DNA from: Actinomycetota bacterium
Lineage (GTDB): Bacteria > Actinomycetota > Actinomycetes > Actinomycetales > Cellulomonadaceae
DNA length: 14,141 nucleotides
Reading direction: 5' to 3'
Assembly: GCA_018898235.1 (NCBI GenBank)
Contig: JAHIJU010000113.1
Coordinates: forward strand, 1-14,141
Within the stretch, counting starts at the first letter, position 1. Each line of letters starts with the position of its first letter. Below the pieces are notes generated by a model, which saw only the letters and a program-made list of their open reading frames with translations, had not been told where the DNA came from and did no database searches. Shown here one piece after another: positions 6,608-13,361 of this stretch. The position numbers and the translations under genes were made by a program.

Positions 6608-8129
6608 AGAGCACCGCCATCGAGGCCATCAGCACGAGGCCGATCACGTACGGGACGCCGGCCAACGGGTTGAGCCGATGCGCACGCCGTTGCTTGACCG
6701 ACCCGGCCTGGGTCCTGCGGCGAGTCTGGACAGCGGTCGCGACGGGTGCGCCGGACGGCGCCGTCCCGTGGGCGGGTCCGCGTCCGGCGGCTGCGAGCGG
6801 CACGCCGTGCGGGGGTGTGCGGTCGACGAGGTCGACGGGTGCCGAGGCGGACGACGCCTCCAGCTCGGCGATCAGGTCGCCGCCCCCGGCGTACGCCCCG
6901 GCCCGGGTGCCCCAGCCGGCGGCGTGCGCCATCCGGAAGAAGCCCATCAGGCGGATCGGCATGAGGAAGAGGGTCGAGACGATGATGAACAGCGGCAGCC
7001 GGAAGAAGTCGGACGGCTTCTCCTGCAGGTGCCGCACCTGGCGGATCGACATGGACAGCACCGAGGAGACGAGCATCAGCCCGACCACCCAGACCCAGCC
7101 GGACATGCCGGTGTAGGTCGCCAGGATCGCGGCGTAGAGGTTCTCGCCGCTGTGCGTGGCGGCACGGTAGATCCAGCCACCGATGGTGCCGAGCAGCAGG
7201 AACGGCAGCACGATGTCGGTGAGGAAGAAGATCGCCAGCACCGGGGCGTGCCCGAGCATCCAGGGCAGCATCCGCAGGGTGTTGTACTGGCTGCCGCGGG
7301 CCCAGCGCAGCTGCTGCTTGTAGAGCTTCTTCAGCTGCAGCGGGGCGTCGGTGTAGACCAGGCTCGTCGCCTGGTAGACCGTCTTGTAGCCGGCCTTGAG
7401 CGTGAGGTTGGTGAGCGTCCGGTCGTCGGAGACCTCGAGGAAGACGCCGAGGAAGCGCTCGGTCATGAACTTGTCCATGACCGACATCAGGATCCGACGC
7501 CGGAAGGCGATGGTCCGGCCGGGCAGGCAGCCGATCTGGCCGAGGGCGGACTGGGCCGGCATCGAGTACAGCGCCCGGGTGTTCTCCAGCCAGTCGGCCC
7601 AGCGGGTGATCCAGGAGCGCTCGGGCTCGAGGATGCGCTGCCGGGTCGTGACGCCCCCCACGGCGGGGTCGGCGAACGGCTTGACGAGCTCGGACAGGGC
7701 GCCGGGCGTCCAGATCGTGTCGGAGTCGACGAGCACGACGATGTCGCCGCCGGACAGCTCGGTGCCGATCTTCACGGCGTTGCGCTTGCCGGGGATCGGG
7801 GTGTGCACCCAGCGCACGGCGGGGGCGAACTCGTCGCAGATCGCCTCGAGGGCCGGGTTGGGCTTGCCGTTGATGACCACGATGGTCTCGGTCGGGCCCT
7901 GCGCGACGATCCTGGTGAGGACGTCGCGGAACAGGTCCTCGGGCTCGTCGACCACGGGGATCACGACGGACGTGGTGGTCGTGTAGGGCGCCGTGACGGC
8001 TCGGTACCGTCGGGACAGCACCACCTTGAGCACCCAGAGCGCCCAGATGAGCACGGAGAACACGGCGAAGAGGTAGAGCTCGTTCTGTGCGGTCAGCATC
8101 TGCCGCATCTGCAGGATGAAGATGAACAT
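6600..8129 (-). CDS. Processive family 2 glycosyltransferase, hyaluronan/chitin/NodC synthase type
   Basis: This 509-residue integral membrane enzyme should polymerise sugars from UDP donors on the cytoplasmic side and extrude the chain. An N-terminal helix is at 19-38. The GT-A domain carries VVIPVVDEP (55-63), the metal-binding VDSDT (134-138), SDDRTLTN (234-241, holding the acceptor base region) and QQLRWARGS (272-280), the QxxRW motif of processive synthases that most resembles NodC/chitin synthase. Helices follow at about 293-320, 334-361 and 378-397, then an amphipathic WGTR segment near 406-409 and a Ser/Arg-rich cytoplasmic stretch. A last helix (about 487-507) ends the protein. Start ATG 8129 has AAGGGAAA about 8 nt upstream; ATG at 8108 or 8099 remain possible. 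The last codons overlap the GH26 start by 8 nt. The polymer is not determined; ugd nearby favours one containing glucuronate. Confidence 0.88.
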   Translation of the reverse strand: MFIFILQMRQMLTAQNELYLFAVFSVLIWALWVLKVVLSRRYRAVTAPYTTTTSVVIPVVDEPEDLFRDVLTRIVAQGPTETIVVINGKPNPALEAICDEFAPAVRWVHTPIPGKRNAVKIGTELSGGDIVVLVDSDTIWTPGALSELVKPFADPAVGGVTTRQRILEPERSWITRWADWLENTRALYSMPAQSALGQIGCLPGRTIAFRRRILMSVMDKFMTERFLGVFLEVSDDRTLTNLTLKAGYKTVYQATSLVYTDAPLQLKKLYKQQLRWARGSQYNTLRMLPWMLGHAPVLAIFFLTDIVLPFLLLGTIGGWIYRAATHSGENLYAAILATYTGMSGWVWVVGLMLVSSVLSMSIRQVRHLQEKPSDFFRLPLFIIVSTLFLMPIRLMGFFRMAHAAGWGTRAGAYAGGGDLIAELEASSASAPVDLVDRTPPHGVPLAAAGRGPAHGTAPSGAPVATAVQTRRRTQAGSVKQRRAHRLNPLAGVPYVIGLVLMASMAVLYV

Positions 8130-8291
8130 CGGGTTTCCCTTGCTGCTCGTCGCGGGTCTGATCGACGCCGTTGGCGATGCAGTGGGACGGGCCCCGGTGG
8201 TGCCGGTGAGGCCTTCGGTGCTCTGTCCGCCTGGGAAGCGGATGAGGTTGCGTCAGTCTGCGCAGCACTGCGGCCACCTGTCACCCGGAGA

Positions 8292-8311
8292 GTGTGAACG
8301 GGACGTCACAC
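8292..8311. promoter_or_regulatory. CRP-like dyad with an 8-bp spacer
   Basis: GTGTGA (8292-8297) and TCACAC (8306-8311) are perfect 6-bp inverted arms around 8 bp. The half-sites match those of CRP/FNR-family regulators, but the standard spacer is 6 bp, so the binder may differ. It lies about 165-180 nt upstream of the glycosyltransferase start. Confidence 0.4.
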
Positions 8312-8397
8312 AGTGATTGCAGACCGTGACACGCGTCCAGGTCACCCGTCTGGGTTACCTGGCCAGGCGGCCCAGCCGGACTTCTGGGAAGTCACTG

Positions 8398-8413
8398 TGT
8401 GAGTCCGGTCACA
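8398..8413. promoter_or_regulatory. CRP/GlxR-type operator, perfect TGTGA-N6-TCACA
   Basis: TGTGA (8398-8402), gtccgg, TCACA (8409-8413) match the CRP/GlxR core with the exact 6-bp spacing. It lies 66 nt upstream of the chosen ferritin-VIT1 start and about 270 nt upstream of the glycosyltransferase start, so it could serve either gene. The match is seen; binding is inferred from the family consensus, in which actinobacterial GlxR/Crp respond to cAMP. Confidence 0.5.
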
Positions 8414-8479
8414 TTGCGACAATTCCGTCGAATCTGGCGTCCCGAGGGCGCATCGCACGCCCATGGGATCATCGGCGCC

Positions 8480-9607
8480 ATGTCCGCACCCACCGCCGTG
8501 CAGCTGCGCCGTTGGCGACGCCACCTTGCCGACGAACGGGCCGAGGCCGCCGTCTACCGCGACCTCGCCTCCCGGCGCACGGGGGAGGAGCGCGAGATCC
8601 TGCTCGCCCTCGCCGAGGCCGAGGGCCGGCACGAGGCGCACTGGCTTGATCTGCTCGGCGAGCACGCCGGCCCCCGCCGAGCAGGAGCCCTGCGCACCCG
8701 GGTGCTCGGCTGGCTGGCGCGGCGCTTCGGCTCGGTGTTCGTGCTGGCCCTGGCCCAACGCGCCGAGGCCCGCTCCACCTACGACTCCGACGGCGACGCC
8801 ACCCCCCAGATGGCGGCCGACGAGCGGATCCACGAGGAGGTCGTCCGCGGTCTGGCCACCAGGGGCCGCCAGCAGATGTCCGGCACCTTCCGGGCCGCCG
8901 TCTTCGGGGCCAACGACGGGCTGGTCTCCAACCTCGCGCTCGTGCTGGGTGTCGGCGCCAGCGGGGTCTCACCGTCGATCGTCCTGCTCACCGGCCTGGG
9001 CGGGCTGCTCGCGGGCGCGGCATCGATGGGCGCCGGGGAGTACGTCTCGATCAGCTCCCAGCGCGAGCTGCTCGACGCGTCCCGGCCCGCGACGGCCGCC
9101 GGGAGCGCCCTGCCACACCTGGACTCCGACGCCAACGAGCTCGCCCTCGTCTACCGCGCGCGGGGGATGAGCCAGGCCGCCGCCGCTGAACGGGCGTCGA
9201 CCGTGCTCGCCTCGCTCGCCGAGTACGAACGGCTCGAGGCCGTCAACGGTTCGCTGCTGCGCACCTCCACCGCCCTGCCCGACCCGTCCGGCTCCCACCT
9301 GGCACCCCAGCGCGACGAACACGAGGCCATCGGGACCCCGTGGGGCGCGGCGTCGGCGAGCTTCATGTTCTTCGCCTCGGGGGCCGTGATCCCCGTGCTG
9401 CCGTACCTGCTCGGGGCCGGCGGCTGGGTCGCCGTCGCATGGTCGGCCGGTCTGGTCGGCGTCGCGCTGCTGGCCACCGGCGCCGTCGTCGGGCTGCTGT
9501 CCGGCTCCTCGCCGACCGCACGCGCGCTGCGCCAGCTCGCGATCGGATGGGGCGCCGCCGCACTGACGTACCTGCTCGGTCTGGCGTTCGGCGCATCCGG
9601 GATCTAG
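8480..9607 (+). CDS. Ferritin-like domain fused to a VIT1/CCC1 iron or manganese transporter
   Basis: This is a 375-residue membrane protein. Residues 10-125 are a ferritin-like helical domain with probable di-iron ligands: Glu19 in ADERAEAAVY, then ExxH in EAEGRHEAHW (E48/H51), and a second ExxH in DERIHEEV (E115/H118). The VIT1/CCC1 transporter domain starts near 135 with FGANDGLVSNLALVLGV (142-158), whose Asp146 matches the conserved transport aspartate, and ASMGAGEYVSISSQ (181-194), whose Met/Gly/Glu line the ion path. Helices follow at about 144-166 and 168-193, and three more near the C-terminus. The fusion is the MbfA/ER-VIT1 arrangement, in which the cytosolic ferritin domain senses or oxidises Fe2+ that the membrane part exports. 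I took ATG 8480 because the protein then begins at the conserved LRRWRRHLADERAEAAVY region; the frame is open to GTG 8399, but that extension looks non-conserved and crosses the CRP-like site. The ribosome site is weak. Confidence 0.88.
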   Translation: MSAPTAVQLRRWRRHLADERAEAAVYRDLASRRTGEEREILLALAEAEGRHEAHWLDLLGEHAGPRRAGALRTRVLGWLARRFGSVFVLALAQRAEARSTYDSDGDATPQMAADERIHEEVVRGLATRGRQQMSGTFRAAVFGANDGLVSNLALVLGVGASGVSPSIVLLTGLGGLLAGAASMGAGEYVSISSQRELLDASRPATAAGSALPHLDSDANELALVYRARGMSQAAAAERASTVLASLAEYERLEAVNGSLLRTSTALPDPSGSHLAPQRDEHEAIGTPWGAASASFMFFASGAVIPVLPYLLGAGGWVAVAWSAGLVGVALLATGAVVGLLSGSSPTARALRQLAIGWGAAALTYLLGLAFGASGI

Positions 9608-9662
9608 GTGTCGGCCGGCTGTGAGTCGTCCCCGTCGGCCACGCTGGCACTGCCTCATCGCG

Positions 9663-9668
9663 TACGGT
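9663..9668 (+). promoter_or_regulatory. Possible -10 element for the FKBP gene
   Basis: TACGGT matches TANNNT about 50 nt before the chosen FKBP start and is the same hexamer seen ahead of the MFS gene. No recognisable -35 lies at the proper spacing, so confidence is low. Confidence 0.3.
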
Positions 9669-9716
9669 GGGCGCGTCGCGCCGCTCGGCGCGGACTCCCG
9701 ATCCGTGAGGTCTCTC

Positions 9717-10673
9717 GTGCGTCGCGCCGCCCCTCTGGCTGTCCTTGTCCTGACCGCCGCCCTCGGACTTGCCGCGTGCAGCGGCGACTCCAGTGCGTCC
9801 CCGAGCGCGAGCCCCAGCGCCTCGTCGACCTCGGCCTCCGACCCCCAGGACATCGCCGTTCTCCAGGGTGTGACCGTGACCGGTGACCTCGGGAGCGAGC
9901 CGACCCTCACGCTGCCCGCCAAGCCGTTCAACGTCGGGGGCTTCGCGACCGTGCTCGTCAAGGACGGCACCGGCGCGGCCATCACGAGCGGCCAGATCGT
10001 CCAGATGCAGGAGGTCGCGGTCTCCGGCGTCGACGGCAGCGTCCTCGGCAGCACGTGGACGACCAGCGGCGCGCAGACCTTGACGGCCGGGTCCAACGAC
10101 ACGCTCGGCAACTTCGACGAGGTGCTGCTGTCCGCCCATGTGGGCGCGCGGATCCTCGTCGCCTACCCGGCGAGCACCGCCACCAGCACCAGCTCGGCGC
10201 AGACCGACGTCATCGCCATCGACATCCTCGACGCCTACTCGGTGCCCAGCCGCGCGAGCGGTGAGGCCGTCACCCCGGCGGCCGGGCTGCCGACCGTCGC
10301 CCTCTCGGGCACCGGCGAGCCGACGCTGACGCCGGTCGCCACGCCCGCCCCGACGACGCTCGTCGTCCAGCCGCTCATCAAGGGTTCGGGTGCAGCGGTC
10401 ACGGCCGGCCAGAAGGTCACCGTGAACTACTCCGGCTGGCTCTGGGACGGCACCGCGTTCGACTCGTCGTGGACCAAGGGCACGTCGGCCAGCTTCACCC
10501 TGGACGCCAACTCCGTGATCCAGGGCTGGGTCACCGGCCTCGTCGGCCAGACCGTGGGCAGCCAGGTGCTGCTCATCATCCCGCCGGACCAGGGCTACGG
10601 GGACACCGCCAAGGGCAGCATCCCCGCCGGTTCGACGCTGGTCTTCGTCGTCGACATCCTCGACGCGCGCTGA
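9717..10673 (+). CDS. FKBP-type peptidyl-prolyl isomerase lipoprotein with tandem FKBP domains
   Basis: This 318-residue protein would help fold proteins outside the membrane. The signal MRRAAPLAVLVLTAALG is followed by lipobox LAAC with lipidated Cys21, then a Ser/Ala/Pro linker. Two related domains follow. The first (about 48-174) is degenerate: it lacks the aromatic active-site set. The second (about 191-318) is canonical, with VNYSGWLWDGTAFDSSW (236-252), the SFTL turn, VIQGW (267-271) and IIPPDQGYGD (287-296). Both repeats share GEPTL/SEPTL, a K/GTG step and end in DILDA, so a tandem duplication with one copy losing catalysis is likely. The start is GTG 9717, chosen because GAGG lies at 9707-9710, 6 nt before it; GTG 9705 would add four residues. 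It is a stand-alone gene with its own hairpin terminator. Confidence 0.88.
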   Translation: MRRAAPLAVLVLTAALGLAACSGDSSASPSASPSASSTSASDPQDIAVLQGVTVTGDLGSEPTLTLPAKPFNVGGFATVLVKDGTGAAITSGQIVQMQEVAVSGVDGSVLGSTWTTSGAQTLTAGSNDTLGNFDEVLLSAHVGARILVAYPASTATSTSSAQTDVIAIDILDAYSVPSRASGEAVTPAAGLPTVALSGTGEPTLTPVATPAPTTLVVQPLIKGSGAAVTAGQKVTVNYSGWLWDGTAFDSSWTKGTSASFTLDANSVIQGWVTGLVGQTVGSQVLLIIPPDQGYGDTAKGSIPAGSTLVFVVDILDAR

Positions 10674-10692
10674 CCGTCTGACGCGTCTGCTC

Positions 10693-10728
10693 GCAGGCCC
10701 GGACCGGCACCCGCCGGTCCGGGCCTGC
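10693..10728 (+). terminator. Strong hairpin terminator after the FKBP gene
   Basis: GCAGGCCCGGACCGGC (10693-10708) and its exact reverse complement (10713-10728) form a perfect 16-bp stem with a 4-nt loop, 19 nt after the FKBP stop. The tail GTCGTTG is only weakly T-rich. It is the longest perfect stem I found in the window. Confidence 0.88.
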
Positions 10729-10749
10729 GTCGTTGCAGGGACGCTCGTC

Positions 10750-10779
10750 CTGACGTCGACGGCCCGCCCTGATTAGGCT
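10750..10779 (+). promoter_or_regulatory. Likely SigA-type promoter of the EF-G-like gene
   Basis: CTGACG (10750-10755) and TAGGCT (10774-10779) are separated by 18 bp, fitting a vegetative actinobacterial promoter (TTGACN and TANNNT). It lies after the FKBP terminator, 35 nt before the ATG, so the EF-G-like gene is transcribed separately. Confidence 0.5.
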
Positions 10780-10814
10780 GGCGGCAGCCATATCGCTCAA
10801 CGGGGAGACGATCC

Positions 10815-12866
10815 ATGGACGCGACGACGCCACGCCTGAGAACGGTCGCAGTACTGGGGGCCGGGGGTGCCGGCAAGACGACCCTGGTCGAGGCGCTCGC
10901 GCTCCGAGCCGGTGTGCTGACCCGGGCCGGCACCGTCGAGGACGGCAGCACCCTGTCGGACCATGAGCCCGAGGAAGTCACCCGCCGCATGTCGCTGGCC
11001 CTCGGCGTCGTACCGCTGAGCTGGACCGCCGACGAAGGTCAGACCTACGACCTGACCCTCCTGGACACACCGGGCTACCTGGACTTCGCCGGGGTGGTCG
11101 ACGACGCCCTCGCGGTGGCCGACCTCGCGCTCGTCGTGGTGAGCGCGGTCGACGGGGTGCAGGCCGGGACCCACCTGGCGATGGACGCGGCGCGGGCGGC
11201 CGGGGTGCCGACGGTCGTCGTGGTGTCCAAGGAGGACAAGCCGCGGGCCGACTTCCACCGTGCGCTGGCCGAGCTGCGCGCCGCCTTCGGTGACCACCTG
11301 GTGGCCCTCGAGCTGCCGGTCGCCGAGGAGGACGCCTTCACCGCCCTCGCCGATGTGCTCTCCGAGGAGGGCGTCGAGTACGACGGAGCCGGTTCCCACC
11401 ACATCGCCCTCCCCGCCGCGGTAGCCGATGAGGAGCACCGGCTCCACGAGCAGATCACCGAGGAGATCGTCTCCCACGACGACGACCAGCTCGAGCGCTA
11501 CCTGGCAGGTGAGGCGCCGAGCACCGTCGAGCTGGAACGCACCCTGGCCCATGAGGTCCGCGACGGCGAGGCGGTCCCGGTGCTCGTCGCCTCGGGTCTG
11601 ACCGGTGTCGGTGTCGACCGGCTGGCCGATCTGGTCTGCGAGCTCGCCCCGTCGCTGGCCGACCGGCTGCCGCGCGTCCTGGCCGGCGACGTCGAGATCG
11701 AGGTCGCACCCGATCCGTCCGGCGTCACCCTGGTGCACGCCTTCCGCACGCTGGCCGACCCGTTCGTCGGCCAGGTCACGATGCTGAGGGTGCTGTCCGG
11801 GACGCTGCGGCCCGGCGATCGGCTGATCAACGCGACGACGCACGCCGAGGAACGGGTGCCCGCCCTGTTCCGGCTGCGCGGCAAGGAGCACCTGCCGCTT
11901 GAGGCGGCCGGGCCGGGTCAGGTCGCCGCCGCGGCCAAGCTCGTCGCCACCCCGGCCGGGTCGCTGCTGAGCCCGAAGGGTGGCGCCGGGAAGGACCTGC
12001 GGCCCCGACCGCTGCCCGCCCGGCCGGGTGTCTACGGCCTGGCGCTGGAGCCGGTCACCCAGTCCGACGACGACCGGCTGTCGGCGGCGCTCGCCAGGCT
12101 CGTGGCCGAGGACCGGACACTCACAGTGGACCGCGTGCGCGACCGCACCGTCCTGCACGGGCTCGGCGACACCCATCTGGCCGTCGCGCTCGAACGCCTG
12201 GCCAGGATCTTCACCGTCCACGTGACGACCTCGCCGGTGCCGGTGGACTATCGCGTCACGATCGCCCGGCCGACCCCGGCCGAGGGCAAGGTCAAGAAGC
12301 AGTCCGGCGGGCACGGCCAGTTCGCGGTGGTGGGCCTGCGCGTCTCGCCGCTGCCGCGTGGTGCCGGCTTCGAGTTCGTGGACGCCGTCGTGGGCGGGGC
12401 GATCCCCCGGAACTACATGGCCGCCGTCCACAAGGGCGTCGTCGAGGCGATGGTCGCCGGTGGTTCGCGCGGCCACGAGATCGTCGACATCAAGGTCGAG
12501 ATCCTCGACGGCAAGTCGCACCCCGTGGACTCCTCCGACATGGCGTTCCGGACCGCTGCGGCCCTCGGGGTGCGTGAGGCACTCGTCGCAGGGGGGTCCG
12601 TCGTCCTCGAACCGGTGTCGAAGGTGCAGGTCACCGTCCCCGCGGCCGCCCAGGGCGATGTGATGAGCGATCTGTCGACGCGGCGCGGCCGGATCACCGA
12701 CACCAGGTCGCTGGACGGCGGTCAGGTGCAGATCGAGGCGTCGGTGCCCGCGGCCGAGCTCACCCGGTACGTGCTCGACCTGCGCTCCCTCACCGGCGGG
12801 CGGGCCACCCTGCAGATCGAGCCCGACCGGTTCGAGGTCTGCCCCGACCACCTCGTCCCGGCCTGA
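10815..12866 (+). CDS. EF-G-like translational GTPase (EF-G2 type)
   Basis: This 683-residue cytoplasmic protein has EF-G architecture. The G domain has the P-loop GAGGAGKT (15-22), G3 as DTPGYLDF (84-91) and G4 as SKED (138-141). It also has a domain-II beta-barrel near 290-390, an EF-G domain III, and domain IV marked by KKQSGGHGQF and GGAIPRNYMAAVHKGVVEAM. Domain V is marked by LEPVSKVQVTVPAAAQGDVMSDLSTRRGRI. It departs from canonical EF-G: the catalytic His of DTPGH is Tyr88, NKxD is SKED, and the switch-I RGIT is RRMS. Mycobacterial EF-G2 is a known paralogue that binds guanine nucleotides but shows no ribosome-dependent GTPase activity, so this protein may likewise be non-translocating. 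ATG 10815 has GGGGAGA at 10802-10808. The main fusA would be elsewhere, in the str operon; none of its usual neighbours (rpsL, rpsG, tuf) are here. Confidence 0.9.
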   Translation: MDATTPRLRTVAVLGAGGAGKTTLVEALALRAGVLTRAGTVEDGSTLSDHEPEEVTRRMSLALGVVPLSWTADEGQTYDLTLLDTPGYLDFAGVVDDALAVADLALVVVSAVDGVQAGTHLAMDAARAAGVPTVVVVSKEDKPRADFHRALAELRAAFGDHLVALELPVAEEDAFTALADVLSEEGVEYDGAGSHHIALPAAVADEEHRLHEQITEEIVSHDDDQLERYLAGEAPSTVELERTLAHEVRDGEAVPVLVASGLTGVGVDRLADLVCELAPSLADRLPRVLAGDVEIEVAPDPSGVTLVHAFRTLADPFVGQVTMLRVLSGTLRPGDRLINATTHAEERVPALFRLRGKEHLPLEAAGPGQVAAAAKLVATPAGSLLSPKGGAGKDLRPRPLPARPGVYGLALEPVTQSDDDRLSAALARLVAEDRTLTVDRVRDRTVLHGLGDTHLAVALERLARIFTVHVTTSPVPVDYRVTIARPTPAEGKVKKQSGGHGQFAVVGLRVSPLPRGAGFEFVDAVVGGAIPRNYMAAVHKGVVEAMVAGGSRGHEIVDIKVEILDGKSHPVDSSDMAFRTAAALGVREALVAGGSVVLEPVSKVQVTVPAAAQGDVMSDLSTRRGRITDTRSLDGGQVQIEASVPAAELTRYVLDLRSLTGGRATLQIEPDRFEVCPDHLVPA

Positions 12867-12875
12867 CCGCGCCGG

Positions 12876-12896
12876 GCGCGCTCGCCCTCAGCGCGC
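12876..12896 (+). terminator. Weak hairpin after the EF-G-like gene
   Basis: GCGCGC (12876-12881) and GCGCGC (12891-12896) can pair around a 9-nt loop, 9 nt after the EF-G-like stop. With a 6-bp stem and no T-tract, this is only a tentative terminator in a region where such matches arise by chance. Confidence 0.3.
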
Positions 12897-13165
12897 ACTC
12901 TCGCCCTCGACACGCCGCCTCACCCCTACCCCCGGCGCCCACCCTCGCTCTCACCGCGCCCCGCCCCCCGCCACCCCACCCACTGCTTCACCCTCGACCT
13001 CGCCGCGGGCCCTCGCCTCGCCGCACGCCCTCGCCTCGCCGCCCGCCCTCGCCCGCCCCCGCCTCGCCGCGCGCCCTCGCCCGCCCTCGCCTCGCCCCCT
13101 CCCCCACGCCTCGCCCCCACTCCCGCTCTCGCTCTCGCCTCTCCTCCGCCCACCGCACCGCCGAC
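12897..13165. repeat. Pyrimidine-rich low-complexity tract with CTCGCC-type repeats
   Basis: The top strand is almost only C, T and G here, built from variants of CCCTCGCC, CTCGCCGC and CGCCC. An exact 16-mer GCCCTCGCCTCGCCGC occurs at 13009-13024 and again at 13027-13042, an 18-bp period. The bottom strand stays open because the tract is strongly purine-biased, reading as Gly/Ala/Arg-rich low-complexity protein that I do not believe is real. It lies in the 495-nt gap between the EF-G-like and yciO genes. No convincing regulatory site is visible in it. Confidence 0.75.
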
Positions 13166-13200
13166 CCCGCCATGGCGCAGGTAACCGGGCCGCAGGGGGC

Positions 13201-13330
13201 GCACGAGGACGGGATCGGTCAGCCAGAGGTGCGCAACGACGGGGTCGGCTGGCCAGAGGCGCGCAACGACGGGGTCGCGGGGCGGGAATGGCTGCGTGTC
13301 GACGGGATCGCGGGGCGGGATGGGGCTGCG
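13201..13330. repeat. Degenerate tandem repeat of about 30 bp upstream of yciO
   Basis: A core GACGG[AG]TCG-like decamer (GACGGGATCG or GACGGGGTCG) begins at 13208, 13238, 13268 and 13301, spacing 30, 30 and 33 bp. The second and third units share their first 17 bases exactly (from GCGCAACGAC), and the first and second share CAGAGG ends. The third and fourth share a GCGGGGCGGGA extension. All spacings are multiples of three, and the bottom strand reads repeated DPVVA[RH]LW peptides, so this may be a decayed repeat-coding segment or a set of phased protein-binding sites. Confidence 0.7.
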
Positions 13331-13348
13331 CGCAGCGAGGCGGACGCC

Positions 13349-13354
13349 TAGCCT
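13349..13354 (+). promoter_or_regulatory. -10 element TAGCCT placing a leaderless start at yciO
   Basis: TAGCCT ends 7 nt before the ATG at 13362 and fits TANNNT. Transcription would start at or next to the A of the ATG, and no ribosome-binding site is visible upstream. Leaderless mRNAs with exactly this arrangement are common in actinobacteria. No clear -35 is seen. Confidence 0.55.
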
Positions 13355-13361
13355 GCAACTC

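Larger units (their letters stand above)
8130..8479. promoter_or_regulatory. 350-nt divergent intergenic region, control region for the polysaccharide block
   Basis: The space between the minus-strand glycosyltransferase and the plus-strand ferritin-VIT1 gene holds no supported gene. Its 8290-8415 part is rich in TGTGA/TCACA half-sites (see the two separate entries), plus GTGAC-N10-GTCAC at 8326-8345 and the palindrome CCTGGCCAGG at 8358-8367. TCACACAGTGA (8306-8316) and TCACTGTGTGA (8392-8402) are exact reverse complements of each other. I found no clear -10/-35 pair on either strand. The leader of the glycosyltransferase mRNA could be over 150 nt. I compared it by eye with c-di-GMP-I and ydaO riboswitch cores and saw no match. 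Confidence 0.55.

Noticed and set aside
8130..8300. A possible riboswitch in the glycosyltransferase leader
   Set aside because: GACGCAACC and nearby stems recalled the c-di-GMP-I core, but the conserved GGGCAAACC and GGGTTGCCG elements are absent, and ydaO cores are also absent. A covariance-model scan would be decisive.
8116..8316. A 66-codon plus-strand frame in the divergent intergenic region
   Set aside because: It overlaps the start of the glycosyltransferase, has no ribosome site, and its sequence has no recognisable feature.
8399..8479. An upstream GTG start at 8399 for the ferritin-VIT1 gene
   Set aside because: The extra 27 residues do not resemble the ferritin-like domain, and the segment contains the CRP-like operator, although GGAAG at 8387-8391 gives a passable ribosome site.
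10797..12851. A 684-codon open frame on the minus strand opposite the EF-G-like gene
   Set aside because: It is a mirror of the real gene's codon bias; the plus strand carries all GTPase and EF-G motifs, a ribosome site and a promoter.
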